Shown here piece by piece: positions 21,395 through 32,215 of a stretch of DNA of 64,000 nt (position 1 is the first letter of the stretch; each line of letters starts with the position of its first letter). Location of the stretch: the NCBI GenBank assembly GCA_037783415.1, contig JAZGTN010000062.1:1961501-2025500 (forward strand), in the 5' to 3' direction. Under the pieces are notes generated by a model. The model searched no databases and was not told where the DNA came from. It saw nothing but the letters and a program-made list of their open reading frames with translations. The position numbers were made by a program, and so were the translations under genes. The DNA is from Leptasterias polaris. Its lineage: Eukaryota > Echinodermata > Asteroidea > Forcipulatida > Asteriidae.

Positions 21395-22095
21395 CCAAGT
21401 GCTCATTATTTTTACGACAGGTATGCATAGGTATGTTTGAATTATGAGACCCATTTTTATGATAGGACCTTGTAAGAGTTTACCAGGTGCATTCTGCAGC
21501 CAACCATGCCACGAACACCTGAGCAATCTTCTCTTAAGGCAAGGTATTCCTTTGGTTTTTGGAACTGACCGATTGTTTTAAGCCTATATTAAAGTAGATC
21601 TATACATTAAAAGTAAACCTGTGAAAATTTCATTCTAAAGGTGATTGCGTTTTTTGAGATTTCACCGAAAATCCGGAGCTAATATGTCCACGCAGGAAGA
21701 ATAATCCCTAATAGAGTACACAGTCTGAGAAATCTATCTGACAGTAACGTTTCTCAGTTTCAAATTTTTGGGGCATGGAAACTGATACCTTTTTACATTA
21801 CCACATTACTTCAAAGCGTAATGACCACATTACTTCAAAGCGTAATGACCACATTACTTCAAAGCGTAATGACCACATTACTTCAAAGCGTAATGTTTCT
21901 CAAAATGCTGTACTTCTAAGCAATAAGTTTAAGCATTAATTTTAAGAGTGATTACCAAACGTATACTTTCCCTTTAATGATAAGTGTACTGTGATTATGT
22001 GCAGTACACAACACACGTCTTAATGTCCAATCTCAAGGAAGAAGTCATTCTGGTTTTTTTAAAGTGTCTTGCTCAAGGACAAAAAGTGTCATGAC
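21395..22095 (-). repeat. SINE of 3' body type 3, split by foldback family A
   Basis: SINE parts 21395-21533 (GGTATGCATAGGTATG, ATGAGACCCA, GCATTCTGCAGCCAACCATG) and 21977-22095 (ATAAGTGTACTGTG, CACAACACACG, CTTGCTCAAGGACA). They rejoin in the order seen at 46979-47415. Confidence 0.7.
21534..21976 (+). repeat. Foldback family A element with internal 24-bp repeats
   Basis: Ends TTAAGGCAAGGTATTCCTTT and CGTATACTTTCCCTTTAA. Contains four identical copies of ACCACATTACTTCAAAGCGT + AATG at 21800-21895, where other copies have one. Confidence 0.85.
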
Positions 22096-22955
22096 CGGAC
22101 CCGTTACCACACTCTGACAACTGACCAACTTGGCAATGACTCTCCACAGAAAGCCTTATGCTATTTTATGAAGCACAAATTCCAAAATTTGCAAGAAACC
22201 ATGCGAAAACCCTTCTACTACTCTGCATCAATTTTGTTATTTGATTTTTTAATTCGGCTGTCAATATTTAAACACAGTGAGAATAAGGCAACGCATGGAG
22301 CAGCTGTGCTAGCAATCATGCAGAAATACACATAATTGTACCCTACTAACAGATTCCACCACTCTTGAGCTACATCTCCATCAAGTGAGTTTTAATTTCA
22401 CCATGCCAAGTTTTAAGTTCTACTTGGCTTTTGAAGAATGAGAAATTATGTACACAATGAAAAAAACACTCAAAAAAAAATCTACATGATTTCAGATGAC
22501 ATTAATGTCCGCTGAAAAATATGCAATGGACGTCAATTGTTTGATTTTCAATTGTTCTGAAGATCCGTCAAAAATGCAGAATGCTGTTCATCAATTTTAT
22601 TTTGTACAGCTCCAGAAATGTGTTATCGAAAAACCGAAAGACATTTATTTGTTCATTTTTTTGTTTGACTATTTGACAAAAGTTATATGCTTGAAGGAGT
22701 CTTATAATGATAAATGGACTACTCAAGGGCAGTATGCAGCACCAGCATCAACATTTCCACAAGGCAGTGTTTGGTCTCAAGTAATTAGGCTATTGCAGTT
22801 GGGTGCAACAACAGCATTAAAGAACAGACATTTTGGGGATCTGAATATAGCCAACTGTCAAAGCCATCAATTTGTACACAGGCCTTACATATATGGCTAA
22901 TAATTCACAATAACAATGTCTACTCAATACTTTTTTAAGAAGTAGCTGTCTTATA
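22096..22955. other. Intron 3, open stretches without recognised product
   Basis: Plus-strand frames of 88 and 134 codons exist at 22069-22335 and 22496-22900 but match no family I know and lack surrounding gene signals. Probably chance or an unknown repeat. Confidence 0.3.
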
Positions 22956-22958
22956 AGA

Positions 22959-23210
22959 GTGTGTCGTGGTTGAGCGGTTACGAGCACCGGACTCGAGCAC
23001 CGGACTCAAGCTCTGGTGTTTCTGATCAGCAGAGTGTGGGTTCGAGTCCAGTTCGTGGCACTTGTGTCCTTGAGCAAGATATTTTCAATAATTGCTTTGT
23101 CCTTTGGATGGGACATTGAGCCCAGATTGGTAGTTCGAAAAAAATAAAATAAAAACCCCACTTATCCCCGAAGAGTAGGGGTTAACCCTGGTGTTCCTGG
23201 TTCATATAGC
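22959..23210 (+). repeat. tRNA-Leu-derived SINE
   Basis: Head GTGTCGTGGTTGAGCGGTTA ... GACTCAAGCTCTGG (CAA anticodon loop as in tRNA-Leu) ... GTGTGGGTTCGAGTCCAG, with GAGCACCGGACTC duplicated, then TGTCCTTGAGCAAGATA, a block shared by all copies here and by many aquatic animal SINEs. Confidence 0.85.
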
Positions 23211-23775
23211 GAGCACCCTTGTTTACAGGTTTCCTCAGGCTTGCAAGCTACAGTGATGAAGTTCACTTATGAGGCATCCTTGGTTTCATTACCAGAAATA
23301 TATAATACTTATAAACAGTAAAGAATTCCTGCACTTCATAAATTTTAATAATGATCTATGTGTGTTTTGTTTCCACAAAGTAATGTACACTGTATACACA
23401 TTCCTTGTAGCTAAATGAAAAGTCACTCTGTGTATAGGCCTTATGATTGCACAGCTGAGATTGTTGTGTATATAACAATTCTCTCAATCCATTCCAATGC
23501 AGTCTACTCGCATTGCTTTTGACGCTGGAAAATGTCTCCAGGAGGTTTGAAAGAAGAAGAATAAACCACCAAACAAACAATTAAAACGGAATGGGAGTAA
23601 GGGACCACGGAAATATATCCATCAGAAATACTGTCAAAGTTGAGAAAATAACTATTGAAAACCTTCAAAATAAGTGTTGCTTTTTTCAATTGCTGCATTT
23701 TAAATAAAATTACTAATAATTGTTATTGGTTTATTAAAAACATTCAAACATAGCGGCCGAAAGCTGAATTGTGTT

Positions 23776-24136
23776 TAAAGGCCCTGTACACTATTGGTAA
23801 GATCGAAAAACACAAATGTTCACAGATTCACACATAACTTACATGATTTAAAGTAAGTAATGGTAGAAAGGGTTCCTTAAAATATTTCTGCCTAAAATGC
23901 TATCGTTTCTGAGAAATTAGTAAAAAATAGTTTTTATCACGCGTGATAATAAACATTGATGTTTGAAAAACAGAAAACACATAAGGTCTCTTTTCACTAT
24001 TTTCTCGTGACCTCGATGACCAATTGAGCTCAAATTTTCACAGGTTTGTTATTTCATGTATGTGGTTGATTACACAAAACATGAACACTGTCTGTGATTA
24101 TTTTGTCAGCTCTGCCAATCCTGTATAATACCTTTA
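23776..24136. repeat. Foldback family C, copy 1
   Basis: AAAGGCCCTGTACACTATTG start, CACAGATTCACACATAACTT and CACAGGTTTGTTATTTCATG inside, TTTAAGATAC end. Other copies 37669-38020 and 38455-38788. Confidence 0.75.
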
Positions 24137-24428
24137 AGATACAACAAGAGTTACATAAAAAATGGAAAAAACAAACAATTGATAAGATATTTTAAAAATA
24201 TAAATAAAATATATCCAAGTAGACTGATGACTTTATCATTTCAAAACGTGGCACTTTTAAGCAAGCAGGTATAAACAATACATGGAATAGAGAGGAGGAC
24301 AATGCACACAATCTCGGACTAAACAAGAATTATTCTTCATTGTTTTCATTAAGACATGACCGCCGATTTTGGTGAAATTTTCACTGGTCAGTTGTATGGT
24401 GTGTTTATTGAAAACCAAAGGGTAGGAA

Positions 24429-24582
24429 TAGACCCCTTGCATACAACGTCACAAGACCCAAATATCACCCTCATTGCGGTCAATGAAGACATATCACTGG
24501 CTGAGAGTTGTGCGCGGCACATACGTACATGCACAGTTCCCGTTGTTTGACCTCAGCGATTGCGCCCAATGCAAGGGGTCTG
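24429..24582. repeat. Foldback element related to 9700-9853
   Basis: Arms TAGACCCCTTGCATACAACG and CCCAATGCAAGGGGTCT; inner GTCAATGAAGACAT and TACGTACATGCACAG. Confidence 0.7.
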
Positions 24583-24639
24583 TAAATTAAACCTTCAAAA
24601 AAACAATGATGTACAGGTGTTAATTTGTCACAATTGTAG

Positions 24640-24900
24640 TCTTGTTTATTATTATTATTATTATTGGTTTATTCACACCATATTGCAGCCCGAAGGCTGA
24701 ATTGCACAGTGGTTACAATAGGCACAAACATTTAGAAAAGGCATGTAGCAATCCAGTCAGATACACAACAGGGCTATTATGAATCCAATATAAAATTTAA
24801 AATTATTATTTTATAGAAGATAAAAATAAATCAATCCTTAAGCATGTCATTTAACAATTCAGTAAGATACGGAATAGGGCTATTATGAAATCTTTTTGTT
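24640..24900. repeat. LINE or SINE 3' end-like sequence
   Basis: TTATTATTATTATTGGTTTA followed by TTGCAGCCCGAAGGCTGAAT, with duplicated CCAGTCAGATAC/TTCAGTAAGATACGGAATAG blocks. A microsatellite tail joined to moderately repeated sequence is typical of LINE tails; a shorter similar run is at 23725-23775. Confidence 0.4.
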
Positions 24901-25286
24901 GACCACAAGCCCATAGGAAAAACAATCAAGCTAGATTTTCTTTGAAGACTTTTGTATGAAAAATAACTTTTGAACTTGCCTTTCCAATTATGTTTTTATA
25001 GAGACTCAAGTTCTTGTCAGAATTGTTACTTTCCCTTGAACGATGAAATGATTTATTTTGGGTAAAATTACACACAAACGGTTTGCAATTTCTGTTTTGG
25101 CAGTCAGTGTAATTTAGCGTAAACTCCAAATCATTATTTGCATGAGCAGATTTGACTGCAGCTAAATATAGCTACATACATCGAAGTAAGAAATTAATCA
25201 GCTAGTTTGCATTCAGTCTATTGACCTTTTCTTTTGTTTTCAAACATTGGCCACCATTTTGTAATGGCTGCTCGAGTGGTAATAAC

Positions 25287-25435
25287 AGGGCCCAATTTCA
25301 TAGAGGTGCTTAAGCAGAATTGCTTAACATTTTTCTGCTAAGCAAACATGAGAAGGAAACCAGTCACAAATGGTACGTAATGTTGTTGTGCTTATCTGCT
25401 TTTTGTGCTTAAGCAGCTTTATGAAATTGGGCCCT
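25287..25435. repeat. Foldback family D, complete copy
   Basis: CAGGGCCCAATTTCATAGAG and CTTTATGAAATTGGGCCCTG as ends; inner TTCTGCTAAGCAAACATGAG. Confidence 0.85.
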
Positions 25436-25462
25436 GGATTGGCACAGATTTTCCCTTTTTAA

Positions 25463-25968
25463 CTCTTTCAGTGCCAAACTCGTACATTTACGAGGTATAT
25501 TTGTTAATCCGAAATCGCCAACCTCATACATGTACGAGGTAATGTTCATACTTAAAATCGCCAAACCTCGTACATGTACGAGGTTGAGTAAACATGTTAT
25601 CACAAGGGGACACTCTCGCTCTTTCTAATGGTACCATTTTTATTCATGTACGACCTGTATTATTTTTTCTACGAATTCTTGCGGGAGGGCGTAGTTTCGG
25701 CTTGTGGGAAAAAATGGCCCAGTAAACGAGCGAAAAAGTGCGGAATTTCCCTTCGTGCAGGACAGTGTTTCAGGGTGTATCACTATGTGCGTGACTACTA
25801 TTGACTTTCGAATGTACCAAGGATATACCAGAGAGCAAGATACAACAAGTTTGGTGATTAAAACTTTTTAACTTTTTTTTTTTTACAGAATTTTGAAAAA
25901 TAAAAACAAAACGCTCGAAGTTGGGCACTTTAGGGTTAAACTTTTGAAATATGCGGGCACTGAAAGAG
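25463..25968. mobile_element. TTAA-flanked (piggyBac-like) non-autonomous element
   Basis: Ends CTCTTTCAGTGCC and GGCACTGAAAGAG, directly between TTAA at 25459-25462 and 25969-25972. TTAA duplication plus short ends of this form suits piggyBac-type (or Kolobok-type) transposition. Inside the left end are three 44-bp-spaced palindromes, ACCTCGTACATGTACGAGGT and variants, at 25478-25495, 25521-25540 and 25565-25584. No transposase. Confidence 0.8.
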
Positions 25969-25984
25969 TTAATAAAAAATTTAA

Positions 25985-26095
25985 AAAAACAAAAAACCAA
26001 ACAAACAAACAAACAAACAAACACCCCAACTAACCATTAAACAAACACCCCAACTAACCATTAAACAAACTAACCATTAAACAAGCAAACAATTG
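25985..26095. repeat. AAAC-rich tandem repeat
   Basis: (AAAC)n then repeated CACCCCAACTAACCATTAAA units. Confidence 0.85.
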
Positions 26096-26780
26096 CTTTT
26101 CTTTGGCAGCATCTTGGTACTTTAGACGTCAAGTATGGGGTGTTATAAAACTAACATTGACTGCCTTTACTCATGCTATGGTTAAAACTACAAGTTTTTG
26201 CCTCTATTGTGTGTTTATTGTTAAACATTTTCAAATGACAAAGGTCTTGGTGTGATTGATGTATAAAACAAACATTTGAATGCATTTCGTTCGTGCATTG
26301 TCGCAAACTATACTCACTCGCTGAAATCTGTCTTTTCTATTACACTCCATGCCTATAAAATGGAATAGTCCAGATTTCACCTTGTGATTATATTCCGCGA
26401 CAAGGCACTCACAAGCCTTCATTATTTGTATAATATCGCACGGACCATATCAAACCCTGTTCAATCGCGCTGTTCTAATTATGCGAATCGTCAAGTTTGC
26501 TTAAAGATAAATTTGTTATCACGCTTGCACTCATGAAATACGGAAAAATATAGCTCATCTGCGTCCCATATCCAACTCGGCCCTCCGCTTTATTCAGACA
26601 ATGTTCTTCTTACTTTAGTCTGTTTACCGATTTTTTTCACCATTGGAAAAAACAGAAAAACTGTGATTAAATAGCCTGAAAGTCTATTAAAGCCTACACC
26701 ATATATGGATGTAAGTCAGCCCTTGTACTCAATAAAAATGTCCTACTTTTTTTCAAGAACCAAATATCTTGCCTGTTAAT
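26096..26780. other. Intron 3, no recognised feature
   Basis: Nothing recognised apart from low-complexity patches. Confidence 0.35.
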
Positions 26781-26787
26781 ACTCGGT

Positions 26788-26930
26788 TCTTATATTGCGC
26801 TTTATCACACCCCTAGGGGCGTATCAAAGCGCTCAGTATTGTTCCTGCAAGGTATGTGGGGCTAGTTTTTTTGAGACAGTTTTTCCTTTATAGCACCGTG
26901 CTGTGGCGCAATATGCTGTTTATTGGATAT
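26788..26930 (-). repeat. SINE 3' body fragment
   Basis: ATTGCGCTTTATCACACCCC, AGCGCT, TTCCTGCAAGGTATG and GTGCTGTGGCGCAATATGC place it with 42520-42890 and 46979-47415. Confidence 0.65.
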
Positions 26931-27030
26931 GAGACGCAGAAGCGCAGTATTTGTTTGTACTCCACTCTCGCTTGGTACGATAACAAATATTAGTATTAAA
27001 TACTTTGGTTTTTACTGTTCTTGCTTACAG

Positions 27031-27077
27031 GTGACTTGCATGGAAAGTTGGATGATTTATTAATCATATTCTATAAG
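27031..27077 (+). CDS. PPEF: PPEF exon D: GDLHG metal-binding motif
   Basis: A 47-bp exon (acceptor TTGCTTACAG, donor GTAAGT) encoding GDLHGKLDDLLIIFYK with the split first glycine. The aspartate and histidine of GDxHG are metal ligands of the dinuclear centre in all PPP-family phosphatases; the following KLDD segment is typical of PPEF (human GDLHGKLDDLFLIFYK, from memory). Exon ends in phase 0. It lies 5.9 kb after the previous exon and 13.1 kb before the next one, the latter being the intron with the 71-bp satellite. Confidence 0.95.
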
Positions 27078-27338
27078 GTAAGTACACGTACAGCTAAAAC
27101 TGAGGGCTTCCTTATGAATTATAATTTCTTACAGTGAGAGAATTTAAATTTAATATTTAATGGACATAATAAGTGCATCAGGGGGAAAAGATTAGTTCTG
27201 TGGTTTGACCCTTTCAATGATGTGAGTGCTTACCGAGTCCCACAGGAAATAAATCCACCAGCCGTGCAAGGATTTTCCGTAACTGAGCTTTGCATTTCAC
27301 TAGATCATCAGCTTTTTCACTAGTCTTTATTTCGTGAA

Positions 27339-27930
27339 ATAAACCACAAGGGAAATTGACTGTGGCAGGTCGTGGCCGAGTGGTCTAATTCACCGGACCC
27401 AAGCTGTGGTGTTGTCAGCAGCAGAGTGTGGGTTCGAATCCCAGTCATGACACTTGTGCCCTTGAGCAAGTCACTTAAATATAAGTGCTTCGTAAACAGT
27501 TGGGAAGGTAGTGCATTCTGCCCTACCAGCCAGGCTCCTAGTGGATGATACCCATGCCTACATCCTTACGGACTGTGCAGGGGGTAACCCTGTATCAGCC
27601 CCAGGGTTAGGTGTCAACGTTGCCCTGGTGATAGTTGATTTTGGTCAATAGCCCAAATCAGTTAAGTGTAGTTACCTTGAAGTGATGTTAGGGTATATCT
27701 CTTATAAAAAAAAAAAATTAAATAAAAACTGGGTGTTGAATGGCTTAAGACTGGTACCCCAAACAAAGATGTTGACAAAATAGCAAGATCGCCAACATTA
27801 GGGCTAGATAGCTCGTTAATCCGGGGGTCGCAGGTTTAAGTCCTGCACTAGTCAATTTTCTTTATTCAATCAACAATTATTTTTTAAACATTTAACAGTC
27901 GGTTTCCCTTGTGGTTTATTACTTAAAAAT
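27339..27930 (+). mobile_element. tRNA-like foldback element interrupted by a tRNA-Leu SINE
   Basis: The left end AATAAACCACAAGGGAAATT stops at 27361; a full SINE occupies 27365-27712; the right arm follows at about 27730 (GTTGAATGGCTTAAGACTGG ... GGGCTAGATAGCTC) with a tRNA-like segment missing part of its anticodon arm, and closes with GTTTCCCTTGTGGTTTATTA. Confidence 0.7.
27365..27712 (+). repeat. tRNA-Leu-derived SINE, 3' body type 1
   Basis: Head GTCGTGGCCGAGTGGTCTAA to GGTTCGAATCCCAGTCATGA, then CCTTGAGCAAGTCACTTAAA, CTACCAGCCAGGCTCCTAGT, GATACCCATGCCTACATCC, and a poly-A-rich end. Same body at 44063-44435 and 58695-59058. Confidence 0.88.
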
Positions 27931-28084
27931 TATCGTATAACACACAGGGACATTAACTGCCCTAAATGGTGCAATTTTTGTGACGTCAGATGAATTAGGT
28001 CAATACCCTCTTTAAAACTACTAAATGTAGTCTCGCTCAAAAAAATACAAATATGTCAAGAAGAAAACCTTGTGGTTTGTTACT

Positions 28085-28421
28085 AAAAGGACAGGGACAC
28101 TTTTGTTAATTACTCCAAAAGTTAACAACCATAAAAACTTGCTTGGCAAGAGGCACTGTAGCTGTTGATGGTGTTTAACATATTGAGAAACGATTCTTTT
28201 CTAAGAAATGTGGTTTTAAGAGAGGGGCATTAAAAAACACTTCAATCTGAAAAACGTTTCTGCATGAAACGTTTCTCAGATTGTGTATTCCAGTTACAGA
28301 TTGTTCTTCCTGCATGGACAAGAAATAAAATTTGCACAGGTTAGTTTGATTGTATGTCTACATTTATATAGGATTAAAACCTTCAAATGGTTCCAAAAGC
28401 CAAAGGTATACTTTGCCTTTA
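28085..28421 (-). repeat. Foldback family A, near complete copy
   Basis: Runs from AAAGGACAGGGACAC through CATAAAAACTTGCTTGGCAA and the TGCATGAAACGTTTCTCAGA hairpin to GGTATACTTTGCCTTTAA. Confidence 0.85.
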
Positions 28422-29332
28422 AAAAGAAAACCTTTTACCTTCACAAAAAGGTGAGATTTTTAGTACTTCTTAAATGTGTGTAATTGACATATACATCTGC
28501 ACTTGTAAAGGAATCTCCTTGAATGGAGAGTTTAGTTTAACTGTGCAGCTGTCAAAGACTACACACATTGTCTTTTAAACAAAAACCTGCACTTAGGTTT
28601 GTGAGCAGAATACCGTTAAGCCATGTAAGGAAGTGTGTCGAGGCCAAATTAGTACACAAAAGGCTTGTCATTTTCCATTCATCTGTTTGTTTGTATTTCT
28701 CGCTACGATATATTTTGTCCGCTTTGATTGGAATTTCTTTTCAATCAGACTCGGAGGAATCCGTGCGGTACATTTCATGATTTCACGGATCGAGCATTGT
28801 TTTTAAAGGATCAATTTTATTTGGCGTACTCAGTGTTACGCACTTGTTTTTACACTTTATTTAAAGGGATATTGTCTGTATTTTTTTGAAAGGATAGCAA
28901 TTTGGGCTCGTGGATGAACATCTGTTCTCAAATGTGGATATACTCTTGCAGAGTTCCTCCCATGCACAAGCTAGTGTTCCCCATTGATCTGGGCAAATTG
29001 CGTGCCGATATTTGCAAATTGCGGCTGATTTGCAAGGAGAAAAAAATGATTTTTGTTTGTTTTACTTCAGATTAAATTAACAAAAATCATCTTAATAAAA
29101 CCTTTTAGATAGAAAGCTCAAGATTACACAGTAGGGCTTTTAAAACCAAGATAGAAAACATTCCGAGAACCTCGTTTCAGTTCAGCCTTCTTTGACGAAT
29201 CTTTAAAAATTTGGTTCCAGCATGCTTCACAGTTTTGAAAAACCCTGGAGAGAACCCGGTCCAGGGTTCAAATCCAACCTGAGGAACTCTTAACGCACTA
29301 TATAGCACATGGGCGTAAAGCAAAGATTAAAA
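28422..29332. other. Intron 4, no recognised feature
   Basis: No recognised frame or repeat before the satellite array. Confidence 0.35.
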
Positions 29333-30397
29333 TCTTGTGGCACTCTATCCTCCAGTGCAATACTGTTCTTCAACAATGTTCCCTATCTACGCATATGATG
29401 AAGTCTTGTGGCACTTTATCCTCCAGTGCAATACTGTTCTTCAACAATGTTCCCTATCTACGCATATGATGAAGTCTTGTGGCACTTTATCCTCCAGTGC
29501 AATACTGTTCTTCAACAATGTTCCCTATCTACGCATATGATGAAGTCTTGTGGCACTTTATCCTCCAGTGCAATACTGTTCTTCAACAATGTTCCCTATC
29601 TACGCATATGATGAAGTCTTGTGGCACTTTATCCTCCAGTGCAATACTGTTCTTCAACAATGTTCCCTATCTACGCATATGATGAAGTCTTGTGGCACTT
29701 TATCCTCCAGTGCAATACTGTTCTTCAACAATGTTCCCTATCTACGCATATGATGAAGTCTTGTGGCACTTTATCCTCCAGTGCAATACTGTTCTTCAAC
29801 AATGTTCCCTATCTACGCATATGATGAAGTCTTGTGGCACTCTATCCTCCAGTGCAATACTGTTCTTCAACAATGTTCCCTATCTACGCATATGATGAAG
29901 TCTTGTGGCACTTTATCCTCCAGTGCAATACTGTTCTTCAACAATGTTCCCTATCTACGCATATGATGAAGTCTTGTGGCACTTTATCCTCCAGTGCAAT
30001 ACTGTTCTTCAACAATGTTCCCTATCTACGCATATGATGAAGTCTTGTGGCACTTTATCCTCCAGTGCAATACTGTTCTTCAACAATGTTCCCTATCTAC
30101 GCATATGATGAAGTCTTGTGGCACTTTATCCTCCAGTGCAATACTGTTCTTCAACAATGTTCCCTATCTACGCATATGATGAAGTCTTGTGGCACTTTAT
30201 CCTCCAGTGCAATACTGTTCTTCAACAATGTTCCCTATCTACGCATATGATGAAGTCTTGTGGCACTTTATCCTCCAGTGCAATACTGTTCTTCAACAAT
30301 GTTCCCTATCTACGCATATGATGAAGTCTTGTGGCACTTTATCCTCCAGTGCAATACTGTTCTTCAACAATGTTCCCTATCTACGCATATGATGAAG
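29333..30397. repeat. 71-bp tandem array, exactly 15 units
   Basis: Unit begins TCTTGTGGCACTTTATCCTC and ends CATATGATGAAG. All units are the same length. The only substitution I see is TTTATCC to TCTATCC, in units 1 and 8, seven units apart. Because 71 is not divisible by 3, each 67-codon open frame reads three successive units in three frames and then stops; these frames are not evidence for a protein. Confidence 0.98.
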
Positions 30398-30624
30398 TAG
30401 TTGTTGGTACGAAAGCTCATGCAGTTTTTTTAATGTACTATCGTCATTGTTTTATCTACCAGACTAAAGCGGCTTTTTTATTATTTTATTATTTTATCAT
30501 TTTATTATTATCTACACATGATATTCTTCCTTCTTTAATCTGATTTCGGATTTTTTGCTCTCGGGAAAAACAGTGAAATTGTTTGCAAATGACATTTTTT
30601 GTCAGATATAAGTGCTGTTGATTA

Positions 30625-31022
30625 ATATTTTTGATTTTGGGTTGAACAAAAGAAAAATTTACTAGAGCGGGATTTGAACCAACGACCTCCGGTTTAACGT
30701 GCCGGCGCTCAACCAACTGAGCTATCTAGCCCTATGTTGGTAGTCTCCCTATTTTGTCCCAGGTTGTATCGTATACTTGGGTGTGATCCCTGGCTACACG
30801 GCAGTTTGCGGTTGAATGGCTTCTGACTGGCACCCCCTGAACAAAGATATTGACAAAATAGGGAGACCGCCAACATAGGGCTAGATTAGATAGCTCAGTT
30901 GGTTGAGCGCCGGCACGTTAAACCGGAGGTCGTTGGTTCAAATCCCGCTCTAGTCAATTTTTCTTTGTTCAACCCAAAATCATTTAAACATTTACCCAGT
31001 CAGTTTCCCTTGTGGTTTATTA
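30625..31022. mobile_element. tRNA-like foldback element, complete copy 3
   Basis: Flanked by ATTAATATTTTT (12-bp direct repeat, starting 30620 and 31018). Left tRNA-like arm 30660-30731 (minus), right arm about 30883-30954 (plus, with a TAGAT duplication in the acceptor). The centre is shorter than in 18779-19200. The right end extends to CAGTTTCCCTTGTGGTTTA, whereas the left starts at GATTTTGGG. Confidence 0.85.
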
Positions 31023-31205
31023 ATATTTTTATGAAATAGTCGGAGAAGTCTTTTAAAGCTTATACCACATGTACCTGTAGGTGAAATCCTCTTCTCAATA
31101 AAATGTTCTTGTTTTTTCCAAATGCAAATTATCTGAATACACTGGGGCAATTTTGTGTTCTGTCACTTGTGCAATGTTGTTGTGTATCACTGAAGTAATA
31201 ACAGT

Positions 31206-31594
31206 TAAAGGCACTGGACATGTTTGGTAATTACTCAAAATATATATTAGCATAAAAACTTACTTGGTAACGAGCAACGGAGAGCTGTTGATAGCATAAC
31301 ACATTGTGAGAAACCACTCCCTCTGAAGTAACGTTGTTTTTGAGGAAGAGGTAATTTCTCACTAAAATATTTGAATCTGAAAAAGACTTCAGGCCTGAAG
31401 CCTTTTTCAGGCATCTGAAAGCACATAAATTTGTGCAACGAGAGTGTTTTTTCTTTCATTAATTTCTTGCAACTTCGATGATCAATTGAGCCCAAATTTT
31501 CACAGGTATGTTATTTTATGCATATGATCATGTTGAGGTACACCAAGTGAGAATACTGGTCTTTGACAATTACCAAACCTGTCCAGTGCCTTTA
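31206..31594. repeat. Foldback family B, intact copy
   Basis: Ends AAAGGCACTGGACATGTTTG and ACCTGTCCAGTGCCTTT; central hairpin CTTCAGGCCTGAAG. Confidence 0.88.
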
Positions 31595-31644
31595 AGGGAT
31601 CAAAGGTGTCCAACAAGTTTTCAGACAAGACACTGGCAAACTCA

Positions 31645-31965
31645 TTGTCCATTATAGACCTTTCTATTGCAACGTCACAGCCCGAGTTTTTGCCAACCCA
31701 GGTTGGAAAAATATGGAAAGCCATAACTGCAAATCAAAAACAGATAGCCATAGTTTGTAGCAATGTTACACAAATACTCAAAAATAGTGTTGAATTTGTT
31801 GGAAACAAATCAACCAATCATGGAAGGTATTTCAGTTCATGAGTCTTTATAGAAAATGTTGAATTTGGTCACAACATTTTTTAACGGGATTGAATGTTTT
31901 GCTAACATTTGGCCATCCATGCCAACCGGCCGCACTTTGTTTATCAACAATGGAAAGTCTATACC
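31645..31965. repeat. Foldback element, AGACCTTTCTATTGCAACGT family, copy 2
   Basis: Close to 14568-14860 with an extra segment around 31885-31900 (TTTTTTAACGGGATTGAATG). Confidence 0.85.
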
Positions 31966-32014
31966 AAAATAAGCTGAGATTTTTTTGCCTCGGTTTAGGT
32001 GAATGGGTGAGATG

Positions 32015-32215
32015 GGTGGTCAAGGTTGGTGTAGAGGTATCTTTCCTCACCTTCCACCTCTAGGACTCTGGTTCGAATCCCGCCGGGGTCACTGTGTGGA
32101 TTGGGTTTTCAGTCCCTACCTGACTGCATGGATTTTCCTCGCACATCTAAAACTGAAACTTCCTTCCTTGAGTTCTTTCCATTGTGTTTTTGGATAGTAT
32201 AGTGATTAAGTTCGA
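32015..32215 (+). repeat. tRNA-like SINE, third family
   Basis: GTAGAGGTATCTTTCCTCAC and CTGGTTCGAATCCCGCCGGG are A- and B-box-like; body TGGATTTTCCTCGCACATC, AAAACTGAAACTTCCTTCCT. The body recurs at 49400-49560. Confidence 0.6.

Noticed and set aside
22496..22900. 134-codon plus-strand frame in intron 3
   Set aside because: No family match from memory, no splice context and AT-rich. Recorded only as an unexplained stretch.
29337..30543. Fourteen overlapping 67-codon plus-strand frames
   Set aside because: They are the 71-bp satellite read in three successive frames. Length, start and stop follow from the period, with no splice or coding signal.
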